Shown here: positions 47,500-59,700 of the stretch, one piece after another
Layout of the letters: each line of letters begins with the position of its first letter
Numbering within the stretch: the first letter of the stretch is position 1
Source of the DNA: Glycine soja
Lineage: Eukaryota; Streptophyta; Magnoliopsida; Fabales; Fabaceae
Reading direction: 5' to 3'
Length of the DNA stretch: 64,000 nt
Assembly (NCBI RefSeq): GCF_004193775.1
Contig: NC_041012.1
Span: 11,615,223-11,679,222, forward strand
Made by a program: the position numbers and the translations under genes
The notes under the pieces: generated by a model
What the model was told of the DNA's origin: nothing
Databases searched by the model: none
The model's input: only the letters and a program-made list of their open reading frames with translations

Positions 47500-49518
47500 C
47501 TATATCTCTATCTATATTTATCAGTTGCAGTGTACCTTCATTTTATTTGTGTAATCATTGACTTGAGTGTATATCGAAGTGCCTTACGAGTACTTTCCCT
47601 TTTACTCCATGTTTAGCACTCTATTGCATGAAGGTAGAATTTACCATTAAAGCAGTCTTATTAGCAACTAAAAAAAAATCTTAATTAGCATGTTCATTCA
47701 TAGATCTAGGAGTGAATGTACCAGCTCACTTAAAAAAAAATCATTAATTATATATGACAAATATCGATATATATACAACCATATGCCATATATAGTCAAT
47801 TAATGGTTAAAAATATCATGGAAAAGATTAACAATTTGCAACTTTATCTCACACACGCACACAAATGTATACTCTTTTATGCATTCCATTTTACAACGAA
47901 ACTCTCTTTTCTTAACGCATTATAACTCATGAAAGATGTCACACTGAACTTATTATATGCATATGCATATACCTTCAAATCTGTACAAATGGATAGAAAA
48001 CAAATCGACATGGACATCACCTAAAGCTTTGTCTGTCCTCGTGTTAAAGCCATACAAGTTTTTACTTACCCCAATGCAAAAAAAAGAATCATGCAAGTTT
48101 CAGACGAAGTTGGTTTAGTCCACATCAAAAAGTGGGGATATACAGATTGAACGAAAACTCGGGGGGTGCGATTGCATTTTTCACTTTTGGTGTGCGAATA
48201 TGAAAGGTAAAAAAAGAAAAAAGAATAAATCGACTATGTTTTTGCTTTATAATTTTGTAACCGACGAGAAGTATCTAACTCTTTGCTTAAAGTATATGAA
48301 CTAATTGTGTTGTATTTCTTTTTTTTTAACAGGAGTTGTGTTGTATTTCTAAATCAATTAGTATACAATAACTTTCAATAAATTTTCATTAATGTTTTAT
48401 ATATTTAATACTGATCATTAATCCTCAAGACACTATCCAAGAGCTAATTTAGATATTAGATGTGTTGCCCCGGAAATTTTTAATATAACTAAATTTAGCT
48501 CTTTAAATTATATATATTTTGGTGGCTTATAGTAAGAAAAACTTAAAGTCTCATATCTGTTAGTTAAAAATAAAGTAAGTTAAAATATATAAATAAAGGA
48601 TAATCTTCATCTTTAAACTAACTTTTAAAATTAAATTAGACCTGAATCTAAAATGATAAAGGGATAACCTTGGCCCTTTAAGCACACTAATATATAGTAT
48701 TCTTGTACCATAATAGATTCTATATATCTTTTTGGGGGTGGGGGAATGTTTCCAATTTGCAAGTGTTGGACTCCATAATACCTTCTGTAACTTGCAATTT
48801 GTTTCTGGCCGGATATAAGACATGTAGCATTTGTGTGTGTAGATCAAGGTATCTTCTTACTAGCGCGCTAGAGACTATTTTTTTAAGGATCAGAAAATAT
48901 TGAAATAAATTTTGCCTTTAATAATAAACCAGTTTTTATACACATTTAGGAATCAAACCTGATCGATATGTTTAACAGATCTAACTGCAAGCAAAACATC
49001 AAATGTGTCATACTTTAGCTTTTTTTTTTTTACACTTTAAAACACGCCCACATTTTTAAAATTTTGTCAATGCATAATAGAACGAGAGAGTGTATTTCAA
49101 GTCAAACTCCGACTCTAAATTATTATAAGTGGTGTGAATGGTGCAAGTTTAAGGAATCTTTTGCATGTGGATATGTTTAGTATTTAAGTGACATTCTTTT
49201 ACTTTTTAAAAAAATCCTCTTCTGTTAAATTCAGTTTGTAATTTTTTAAGAGCTATTTGAGTATGCATTATTTATTCTTCATTCTAACTTTTTTTACCAT
49301 AATTTATACCTATTTGTTTTCTACACCAAAGATCACGGGTGTTCTCCTAACCCACTGAATCAGAAACTAATCTTATTTATGGTGCATGACTGTTGACTCA
49401 AGAAAATTTTACGACGAGAATTAAAATTTTATAGACTATGAGTATCATTTATTAGAGACCCTTTATTTGAGCTAAGTATAACTAATATGAGTGTGACTGC
49501 TTTTGCTTATGAGTATCT

Positions 49519-49576
49519 GCATATCTAAAATTTTATATAACTGCATATCTAAAATTTTATATAACTGCATATCTAA
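49519..49576. repeat. 24-bp minisatellite, about 2.4 copies
   Basis: The unit begins GCATATCTAAAATTTTATAT. Copies start at 49519, 49543 and 49567 (the last partial) and appear identical. Confidence 0.85.
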
Positions 49577-50040
49577 ATCTAATATTCAAACTTGAGAGTT
49601 GAAACTACTTTGTTAAATTGAAACTTGAGGTTATGCACATCAATTGATCAATGTGTTTAATGATTGAGATAATTTTATTTGAGTCTAATAATAACACTAT
49701 GAGAAATGATAAGAGCATTGGTTAAAGAAGTAAAAATATTTTTTTCTATTAAATGCATAAAAATTCATTCTTCTCTAACTGTACTTTCATATTATCTGTT
49801 TTAAAATAATTTTCCTTTTAAATCCTTTAACTAACTACCGTAAGACTATTATAAATAAAAAAATCTCCATCAAAATACTACTAAACAAGAACCTAAGACG
49901 ATATTATTATCATTTACAAACCTAAAATTTGAATTCTATTTTTTTTATTCATAAGCATAAAAAATATTATATTTAACTAATTAAGTTAGATCTCTCCTTA
50001 AATGAAATGTGAAAAGATAATTATCCCTTTAATCAAAGAG

Positions 50041-53000
50041 TCATGGGCGGAAAAATGAAGAATAGAAAGAATGAAAGAATAGTCCAACTACAACTTTATG
50101 CAAAAACATCCATGATTACAAAGTTGATATTGATGATGATGATGATTTGGGGACCTTTTTTTATAATGTTCACGAAAATTAAGGATGTTTGTGTTGTTGG
50201 TTGGGTGGTGCACGTGGGAGGCAGGGGCAGTAAAATTCCCCGTCCGTCCCCCGTGGTTTTCTCTCAAGTGTTTTTGGGGGGTAGAAATAGAAAGCAGAAA
50301 GCTGTGGCGCAGACAGTGACATGTATATCCATCACTTTATTAAAGTCATAGCAGCAGCATGCATTGCATAACATAGCACAAGTGTCTATCTATTGCATTG
50401 CACCAGTCTTCAACTCAGAAAGAAAGACAGTGCTAGGCGTTTTGTCTCTGTGTCTCTTGTATGCTATATAAACCAACGCTTCTGTTTCTGGGCCTCCTTA
50501 CCAAATAAATACACACAAAACATAACTGACATGTTCGTTTCAGTTGCCTTGGATGAACCAATTTTTAAATTTAAGATTACTACTACTACTTCACTCTTTT
50601 TTACCACCTTCAATTCTTTTATAACTACCTTTTAAGTGTAATTTTTATAATAATTAATAAAATTAAATTTAGATTCAACTAACCAAGTGATTAAACACTA
50701 TTTATTGACATATTGAAGTTAAAATTAAATTGTCTCGATATTTACCTTCTAATCAAATTCTAAATTATTCTGAATTTTTTTTATGAGTTGGAGAGTTAAA
50801 AAAAAAATAGAATCCAACTAACTAATCAACGAACCAATAAATAAAAAGTCTTAATTGAAGATTACATTGATATTGCATTAGAAATTTCAAGAGAATGGAC
50901 TATTACATGTTTAAATTCTATAGAAAAATCATCTCATCAATCTCATTTATCATGTGGACACAAACTTAATAATATTAAATAGAATGAACAATGATTAATA
51001 AATTTAATATTTTTTAAAAAAAAATTAAAATATCAAATTAAACTCAAAAATATATAAACAACCAAATCAAACTTAAAATAATAAATTAGAGAAAAAAATA
51101 ATTTAACCTTTTTTTTATCTCTTTTTCTTCCCTTTAATCTACCCGTTTTAAAAGAGACTAATATGATTACTCTTTTTCATTTCCTCTAGCAAAGAGACCC
51201 TAAAATGGGACAACAAACTTTTCTCTTTCGCTACTTTTTAAACTAAAAACATGGTGCATAGAGAAGTAATGATTGTTATATGTAATTTTTATTGTATACA
51301 TGAATGAAGTGAAAAAAAGTTAAGTTAAGCAAGGATGGTGTATGTTTAGATTAAAATTAGAAAAAATATGTGCACGTTTTAATGAATATTTAACAGATGA
51401 AGATAAAATAAAAGTAAAAATGATAATTTCCATGAGATCTTTTGATAAAATTATTTTTTTATTTGATTTTCAAAGATGGAGTAAGTTGTTGATGGTAGTA
51501 GGGGAAGGGAAGGAGGGCCCCCAATGGACTGAATGGTGATGATGGTCACTTTCCTTCACAATCCACTCACTGGTCGACAACCACAACACAATAATAATCC
51601 CTCTTTCTTTCTCTTTCTCTTTCTCTCTAATCAATGGGACTTTGTCTCCTCGATTGATTTTGTCTTTTGCTTCTCAATGGCCAGCTTTTCCCTGTTTCTT
51701 TTTTAGTCTTATTAGTCGCCCGCATTCATCGTACTCCCCATCATATGTCCATATCTCCCTTCCCACCCCTTTTCTTTCCACACTCTTTTTACGTGGATCT
51801 AACCAAATTTAATGTCATAATAATACTTGGAATACTAAGTATTTACATATATACATGTCCTACTTTATATTTCAATTGACAACCATGTCTTCAATTTCCA
51901 TGTTGACATGTTCATAATGTGTCTCGTTATTGGGAATCAAATTAAAGAAATGACTGAGTGCATGTTTAGAAATGTGATGGACCAAGTTAAACAAAATCTT
52001 TGATAACCTTAAAGCTACTTTTTCATGTGGTGAAAAATTGTAATGAGAGTAAAACATTGTAATTACTTTTTTTCAATCTTTGTCCATCAATTCAAACACA
52101 TGCACTGTAAATTTATGGAGAAGATTTAGATTTAATTTTCTCATAATTTATTTTCAGAGATGGACAAAGAAGTTTAAGTATAACATTTATTCATAAAACT
52201 GATTTTTAAAAAAATAAAATAAGATACTATTGAGAAATCAAAAACTTTAATTACAGTGTTTATTAAAGAAAAGAAAACAAGAAGGGCAAGTTGTTTCCTA
52301 TATATATAATTTTTGTTGATATTTAAATTTAGAATAATTAAATGAAAGTCTTTTAAAAATCTTTAGTTTGAAGAATTTCTTTGACTTTCTGAAGAAAAAA
52401 AAAAAACTAACATGGGCAAGGATGAGTAGATGCTGCATTAGTGAGTGTCTAATAAGGATTGTATGCCATGAAAAGTTGCCCTATGCTTTGCTTAGTTCCA
52501 AAAAGCAAAGAGTTGGTGGGTCCATCATAGGAGACAAAGGGTATCCCATGATCACTGACCTGCGATTGGGGCATCGCGTACTGCTACAAGCAAGTGCTTT
52601 TTATCAAAGTTGAGCTTGGGAAAAACATTAAGGAGAAAAAAAAAAGGGTGGGTGCCCGTAGTCATTATCTTTTTGGGATATTAAATACTAGTTTCAGGAA
52701 GCATAATTATAGATGAAAGATTTTAGTTGAGGTTTAGATTTGTTTCAAGATCTCTCATTATCGCTGAATCCTGATAAGGTTATCTTAATCAAACCTGCCG
52801 GGCCTACTCATGTGGTTTTTTTAACCTTAAAAGTAGGGGTGTGAAAAAATAACTTTTTCAATTAAACTGAATTGTAATTGATTTTTTTTTGGAATTAATT
52901 CAAGAAAAAAAATGTGTTATTTTACAAAATAAATTCTGTTAACAGAATTATTTCTATAAAACCAAGTTGGTTAATCAAATTAGTTTTTATTTAAATATTT

Positions 53001-56000
53001 TTTTTATTTTGAAAAAATAGTTAAAAATTTAGTTTGAAAATCAGTTTGAAATTAATTAGAAACTAGTTCAATTCAAAATTATTTTTTTATGATTAATCTG
53101 ATTTTGAATCAATTTCTAAATTAATTTGATTATTTAAATATAAAATTAAATTGGTTAAAACAATTCGAAACCAATTCAATTCGATCTTTTCACCGAATCA
53201 ATTTTTACATACTCTACCTTAAAGTTATATAAAAAGACCCTTAGCTAAGCCCTAAATCTTTATATTAGGATGGGGAATTAGACACTAAATGCATCTACCA
53301 ATTAAATGAGGATGGTAATAAATACTGCTATTTATTACTTTTTAACTATATATATTAGTACAATTTGTTTGTTTACTTGTCAATAAATATTAATTAATTA
53401 GACTATTTTTTATTTAAATTATACAAATATGTATATTTTGACAAGATTATATATATTTCACAATAATTTTCCCAACTTCGAGAAATTTTTGGGTTTGTAA
53501 GATTTAGATTAGAAACCCATTGCAGCATAAAACTTTTTTGCCAATGATGATTCAACACATGTACAAACACTCAGCATTTTGACAAGAAGGCAAAAGAATA
53601 TTTTTGGGATCTGAGATTAAGTAGGAAAAAAATTAGGACTAAAGTATACTGGTATTTGAGAATAAGAATCAAATAACCGTCTAGTGATAATATTTATGAA
53701 TATTAAATTATTTTAGGCTGATCTTGCACTATATATAGTTTTCCAGTAACCATCTAATGATACCTACAATATTCACTATTTTGCTTAAAAAAAAGTCTAC
53801 GTGTATTTTTGTGTGAAGAATTGTTATATTGACAATTTATATATTGGCTAAATTTAAATTATAACAGAGTGAAAAGGACTTGTTAAAAAGATAAAAAGGA
53901 AAGAGATTTGCTTTTGAAGTTGTGGACTCAAAAAATTAAAGGGTTAACAATATATGCCTCTAATTTATAAGATAAAAAAAATGCAAACAAAATTAATATT
54001 TACCTATAAAAAAAATGCAAACACAGAAATGCAATCTCCTTAGTCCTTTAACTGGATCAATACCATCAAGTGCTCACTGTTCCTGCCCACATGTGGATGC
54101 TACTGCAATTTCAGAGAATCAGAGTACTGCAGTGGTGTTTGTAAAACCCCACTAAAACCATGCATATAATTGGGGTTCATACGAACCTATTGATGGACCA
54201 AGTTCAAAATTTATGAAAGGTAAGAAATTGATAGAATGTAAGAACAAGATTATAATTATTTAGAGAAGTCCCAACCCAACTAATTAAACGTGTGGTGGAA
54301 CTATGTCAATTAATTTTTGAGCAGAAGGAAAAGCAATGAGATCTTACGTACCTTTTCATGTATTGGTGCCACCCTCCTCCTAAACAAGCTTCTATGATGA
54401 ATTCCCTTAATTCTAGACACAAAAGGGAATGGTGGCCTATTTTGTGAGAGATAATGAAAGGAATTATTTAAATTTTCTCTTGAAAAAACATAAAACCACA
54501 CCGTGCAATCGTGAGTTGGTTGTTAGAAAATCAATTTCGGGTGTTAGTGACGCATCTCAATCGCATCGGCACAACCATGTCCAAGTTCAAATTTTGATCA
54601 TTGTTCGTTATTGGGTCATAATCTTTTTTTCAACCATCAATTTTGTACGAACTTTAATGGATTGCTTGTTTTTGTTCGCCCAATTGTTTAGGACTTTAGG
54701 CTTAGGGGTTTCCCAACAAAATAAAGTGTATCTTTTTGCTTTTAATTAGGGTGCCTAAGTGCCTTTAATTTGTTTAAAATGAAAATTGGATAAGTAATTT
54801 ATAAAAGTCTAAATTTAATTATTCAATCAATCATGAGAATCTTAATTAGACACAATTTTATCGAAAAGTGAAAAAAATATGTATATCAATTTGAACAAAC
54901 CCCCATCATCTTCAATGAAAAGATTAAAAAAACTAATTAATTATTTCTGTCATTGAGGTATTATCCGTTTTAATGTTTAGTGATTTAATGTTTAGTAATT
55001 GGTCACAAATTTTTTCTTATCAAAAGTCACCTTGATAAGTTAAGAGAGAAGGATGTTGCCTTTACTCTTAATTCCTAAGCCACTTGAGATCTTTTTGACA
55101 TGTCGAAAAAATTTCTATTTTTTCTTTGCTTTTTTTTTATCTCTTTTAGTAAATAATAATAATTATTACTATTAAGCCTAATTTAATATAAAATTACTGA
55201 CTTGGGCATCAGCCACCAAACGGTGAACAAAAATTACACACAACGCACACATATTTTAAGAATAATTTTTTTTTTTCATTAAATAATTTTTTTTTAATAT
55301 AAAGGTAACAATTAATATTTGTTTTACTTAAAAATGAAGGGAATTTTAATAATAACACAGACACTTCCGTATGAAAAGAAAATATATATATACACCATTA
55401 GTAAATTATTAAATATTAAAACAATACATGATACTATTAGTCTAAGTTTATAATATTTATACTAACAATTTAATTTTATTAGACAAAATCATACCAATTT
55501 AAGAGATTTTTTTGCATTCTTTAAATATAAACAAGTAATAACCATTTTAAAACAGGAGTAGTGTATCATTTTAATTTAAAAATGAAAAGCATGTTAACTA
55601 TAAAAAGTATTTAACATGTTAAAAATATTGTTACAAATAATTAAAGACGATATTTATTTTAGAAGAGATAGGGGCGTAGGGGGGGGGTTCATTTATTTCC
55701 GTGGAATCTGAATGGACAAAGCAGAGTTGGTAATGTGTCATTTCTTTTCCATCTTTTGGTTTGCAACAGCCAGCAGGAACAGGAAGGGAAGGTTATTGAG
55801 TTGCGTCGTAACCCTAACCCACAAGTGATGGGTCGAAGAGTGTCGGAAGTACTTGTCAAAATGGTATACAAAACTTAGACATCAACTTCTCCTTAATCAA
55901 TTTCATTTCTGGGATTTTATGAACCCTGAAAAATGCACCCATCTCTCTCTTTAGGAGGAGCAAAAGAGTCATTTATTAAAGAGACAAAAGGTATATTGGA

Positions 56001-56280
56001 AATTTACCTAATGTTTTTTTTTTATCTAATTCAATAAATCAATTATATTTTTGACTATCGAAATAAATCATGGACGATTATATCTTAATTTTTATCATTC
56101 AAACATAATGATCTATATACATATGATCCATTAACACCATATGTTAAAGGTTTGCAATTACCATTAATAACTTTGTGTAGGGTGTGAACTTAATCAATTC
56201 ACTAGTTAAATTATTTGATATTATGTTCTAATTTTGTAAATCAAAATTCACATAAATTGAACATTTATTGATCTATTACT
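50041..56280. other. Intergenic DNA, no convincing gene
   Basis: A less AT-rich island at about 50180-50560 contains GCTATATAAACC (near 50463), which would do as a TATA box, followed by a 34-codon frame at 50531-50635. That frame has no recognisable features. A second island at about 52410-52620 (GC-richer than its surroundings) holds only an unrecognised open frame. The rest is AT-rich. Confidence 0.4.
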
Positions 56281-56287
56281 TAGGGGA

Positions 56288-56562
56288 AAAAAGTGTTTTT
56301 GGTCCTTTTATTTTTTGTTAAATTTGATTTTGATTCCTGTATTTTTAAATTGATGAATTTAGTCCTCACTTTTATAAAACATGTAAATTTAATGCCTCTT
56401 TCAATTTTGTACCGGTCAAAACTACAGCTAAATGTTAAGTTTAAACCCGAGTAAGGACTGAATTTATATATTTTCAAATTTTGACAGATTAAATTCTTCA
56501 ATTTGAAAGTATATAGACCAAAACTAAGTTTAACTAAAGGTATATAGACTAAAAATACTTCT
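56288..56562. mobile_element. MITE-like inverted repeat element
   Basis: The left end AAGTGTTTTTGGTCCTTTTA and the reverse complement of the right end GAAGTATTTTTAGTCTATAT are related, with further inverted similarity inside (TTTTGATTCCT.. versus ..GACCAAAACTAAG). No ORF is present. TTGGTCC/GGACCAA-type ends are common in legume MITEs. Confidence 0.5.
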
Positions 56563-57306
56563 TCTTCTTCTTATTATCTAATAATAGATATTTACTTATA
56601 TTTTAAAAAACTTATTATTTGTTAGAATAAAGAACTACTGCGGTGAAGTATTAATTAGATTTTTGTTTGCGTACAGTTTTATAAATTTATCTAGTTAACT
56701 TTCAAATTATCAATTTGATTATAAAATAGACAGACATGATCATTTGACATAAACTATCAAATTTTTGCACTTGCATAACTTAATAACATTTTCTAGAATA
56801 TAAAAACCTAGACAATCTATTGATTAAACATATGAGAGATCAGATTATATTATAAATTATACCAATTGTTTCCTTAAAAAAAAATTACATAAAAATTCTT
56901 ACACTACTCAACAATCTTTAATTAGATAAATTTACTCAAAATTTACCTATGAATTAAAAATTTATTTCATATAAATCATGTTCTAAAAAAAACTATATTA
57001 ATTTAAAAATATTTGAGTCAATTATCTCTTTCTCTTAATCTCTAGTTTGTAATATTAAAAAGATCTAGTTCAGTTGAACCGTATATTATAAATTTTCTTT
57101 ATGATATCGTATTCAATTCTTAAAAAAAAAAAATCTTAATCTGTAATTGTCTGTCCAATTTTTATGCTGTGTCTTGATTGAATTAGCAATTTTATTATAC
57201 ACAACTGTTACAAGTTAATAAAGATTAGCAGGGAAGACTACGAACATCAACTAGAAAAGGAAAAAAAATAGAATTACAATAATTAACTTCGACGGTTAAC
57301 CAGAAA

Positions 57307-57371
57307 TGGCATTTGGTCTAGTGGTATGATTACGGTGCGAGATGTCCCAAGTTCAATTCTCGGAATGCCCC
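57307..57371 (+). pseudogene. tRNA-Pro pseudogene lacking the anticodon arm core
   Basis: The sequence begins GGCATTTGGTCTAGTGGTAT (D arm and A box) and ends GTTCAATTCTCGGAATGCCCC (T arm, B box, acceptor stem). Both halves match plant nuclear tRNA-Pro. Between them only TACGGTGCGAGA is left where the 5' anticodon stem and the loop should be, so about seven bases including the anticodon are missing. The first acceptor base is T instead of G. A TTTTT pol III terminator follows at 57373. Confidence 0.8.
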
Positions 57372-57677
57372 GTTTTTAGAAAGAAGTTTTAATCTATTTT
57401 AATGCTTAATCGTATACATAGTCAGTGAATCGACAGATAATGTGTCTATCTCCGAAAGAGGGTAGAGACTGAAAAGAAAATGGGAGAATATACAGTTACA
57501 TGTTGTTTGATCATTAAAATAAAATAAGTAAACTAAATGTGTATACCAAAATGAAATGTAATCTTTATTATTGTATAAATTATATATAGACAATGGAACT
57601 AGATAAAAAGAATCTATAAACTAGAGCCAACTGAAGCCAAGACATTTTGAGATTGATCAGTGGTTGAGTCCATTCCA

Positions 57678-59700
57678 CTAGTGTAGCCCATACCTAGCAG
57701 CAACTTCTCTCCATTCCTTCTGCTCCGATAGGTACCCATGCCTTAACAAATACCTCTTAAGCTCGATCCCAAGGTTCCTAATTGGCTACACAACACACCA
57801 AACACCGAATATCAGGTTCAAAGTGTTACCACTCTTTTTGAATCATAACACAAGTTACACACCAAATTTTTAAAGATAAGTAACAAAGGAATAGATAGCA
57901 CTTCAATTTTGAACACAAATTTGGTGGAGTTTAATAGACTAGTTTAAAAGTTTATTAGCTAATTATTACTAGTTTAATATGATTTTTAAGATAATTATTA
58001 CTAGATTTTAATTTTTATGTATTATCAATCTAAAAAATTTAGGTTGTTAATAGATCATAAATTATATGATTTTGTAAGATAATTATTGTGAAAATTAACA
58101 AACTTATTATGCATGTCAGTTTTATAATTAAATAACCCTATGTTTGTGTACTATTAATGCATATGTCAATCACATGAAAGTGTAAAAAAAAAATTGTGTA
58201 TGCATGTGTTTTTTTTTGTTCAATTTGTGGCATTCATTTCTCAGAATACAGCATTGCAAATTTTGGTAAACCGCAAATAACTTGATTAATATTACCTCAG
58301 CATGAGATTCCAAAGCAAGCCTAAAGAATTCAGAGGCAACAAAATGCTTGCCCACAGACTCAGCCATTTTGATTTGGCCAACCCAATAAGAAGATGTCTC
58401 AAGCCTATCAAAATGACATTTGCTACAATTCAAAGCAGAGTAGAATGGTGTGGATGACTTGCTTCTAACACGGAACGATGATGCTACTGGAGTTTTTGGC
58501 ACAGAAGCAGAAACCTTCTCTTGGGAACTGTTCTTTGTTGTTTTTTCCGCAAGTTGTTGTGGGAATGCGACACTTTTCTTCAATCCGAGATTGACATTTT
58601 CTGTGGATGTTTTATCATGTGTGTCAATGGGAGCTTGAGTTGTGCTAATGGATTTGGGTTTCCTCTGTGCAACAACAATTTTTGTTTTGGTAATAGACTT
58701 GTCCCACACGGGTCTCCCTTGGATAATGTTTGTGCTCCTAGTGGTACCAAAAACTCGGTTTTGTCTGAAACTAAAGCTAATAATTGAAAAAAAAAGTTTA
58801 TAGCAAGTGAAATTAACAGTGTGTTTGGTTTATCATCCTGGATTCCTTAAACCGACGTTCGAGCAAAAGTAAAAAATGTTACTTCTCAAAAACGGTATCT
58901 TGGAATGTGTGTGGTGTCTTGAAATGTGTGTCCATCCATTCAATCATAAAATCAAACACACATTAAATTGTTGAATAAAAAATTTTACGTTACCTTTGGT
59001 GGGCTTCACCCGTGCCAATTTTGGTTGCTTGGTTGGTCTTTTGGTTGATTTTTGGCTTCGAATCGTTCGCTTTGCCTGGTACCATGTAAGAAAAGTCTTT
59101 GTATAAAAAAAAAAGAAAAAAAAACTAATAATAATACTAATACTAAAGGAAAAAGTGAAGGGATGATCAATGGTGCATGATGAAAAAAAATTGCTTTGTA
59201 ACCTGGAAGTGGAGTGAGAAGAGAATCCATGAAAAAGATATCAACAGAGTTCAACAATCATGTGTCTAAGATTGTGGGTCATATGCAATTACCACTAACT
59301 GGACTCCTTGAGGTGTAACCGTTGTAGAATGCACGAGCGGGAACAGGTTTTCCTACAAAGTTTTTTTTAAAAATATATTTTTGGTTATTTTTTTGTCAAC
59401 AGTAAAATAAATATTTTTGGTTATCAGGGTGTAGGATATTAATTAATGCATCTTATTTTTTTCTTTGGTTCACCCCAAATATACTATGGATTAGGTAATC
59501 CCTAATTATTTAACCTGAAAATTTGATTCAATGATCACATTTTAATATACACAATTTAACATAATAACATAATAAATATTTTTAACAAAGCTAATAAACC
59601 GATAAAAAATAATAAACATTTATTGTTGTTATGACCATTCTCCTCCTCCTGCTTTAGCAAAAGCTTTTCGTTGGAAGGATTTGTTTGACTAATCTCCACA
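57678..59700 (-). CDS. Plant protein of unknown function with CSKC motif
   Basis: I do not know its function. Exons (transcription order): a first recognisable exon ending at 59636 (about 59700-59636, encoding NPSNEKLLLKQEEEN, no clear ATG), then 59352-59293, 59075-58994, 58764-58296 and 57785-57678. Phases close from the first donor to the stop. Conserved-looking blocks are ARAFYNGYTSRSPVSG, RSTNIIQGRPVWDKS, a Ser/Thr/Lys-rich linker, then CSKCHFDRLETSSYWVGQIK, ESVGKHFVASEFFRLALES and IRNLGIELKRYLLRHGYLS. The final domain resembles a family of uncharacterised plant proteins of about 250-300 residues; I could not fix the Arabidopsis name. No signal peptide or membrane segment is visible. The 5' end and the true ATG are unresolved. 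Confidence 0.7.

Larger units (their letters stand above)
46600..50040. other. AT-rich intergenic DNA with microsatellites
   Basis: It includes a long TA array, one MITE and a small 24-bp minisatellite, each listed separately. No gene is supportable. Confidence 0.45.

Noticed and set aside
50043..50635. 102-codon frame and nearby TATA-like signal as a possible gene
   Set aside because: The translated sequence has no domain, signal peptide or codon pattern that I can defend, and no downstream exons join to it.
59162..59257. ATG frame MDSLLTPLP on the minus strand as a first exon of the CSKC gene
   Set aside because: It lies inside the intron between two exons (ending 59293 and starting 59075) whose phases join perfectly without it. 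Including it would require a second promoter, though an alternative start cannot be fully excluded.
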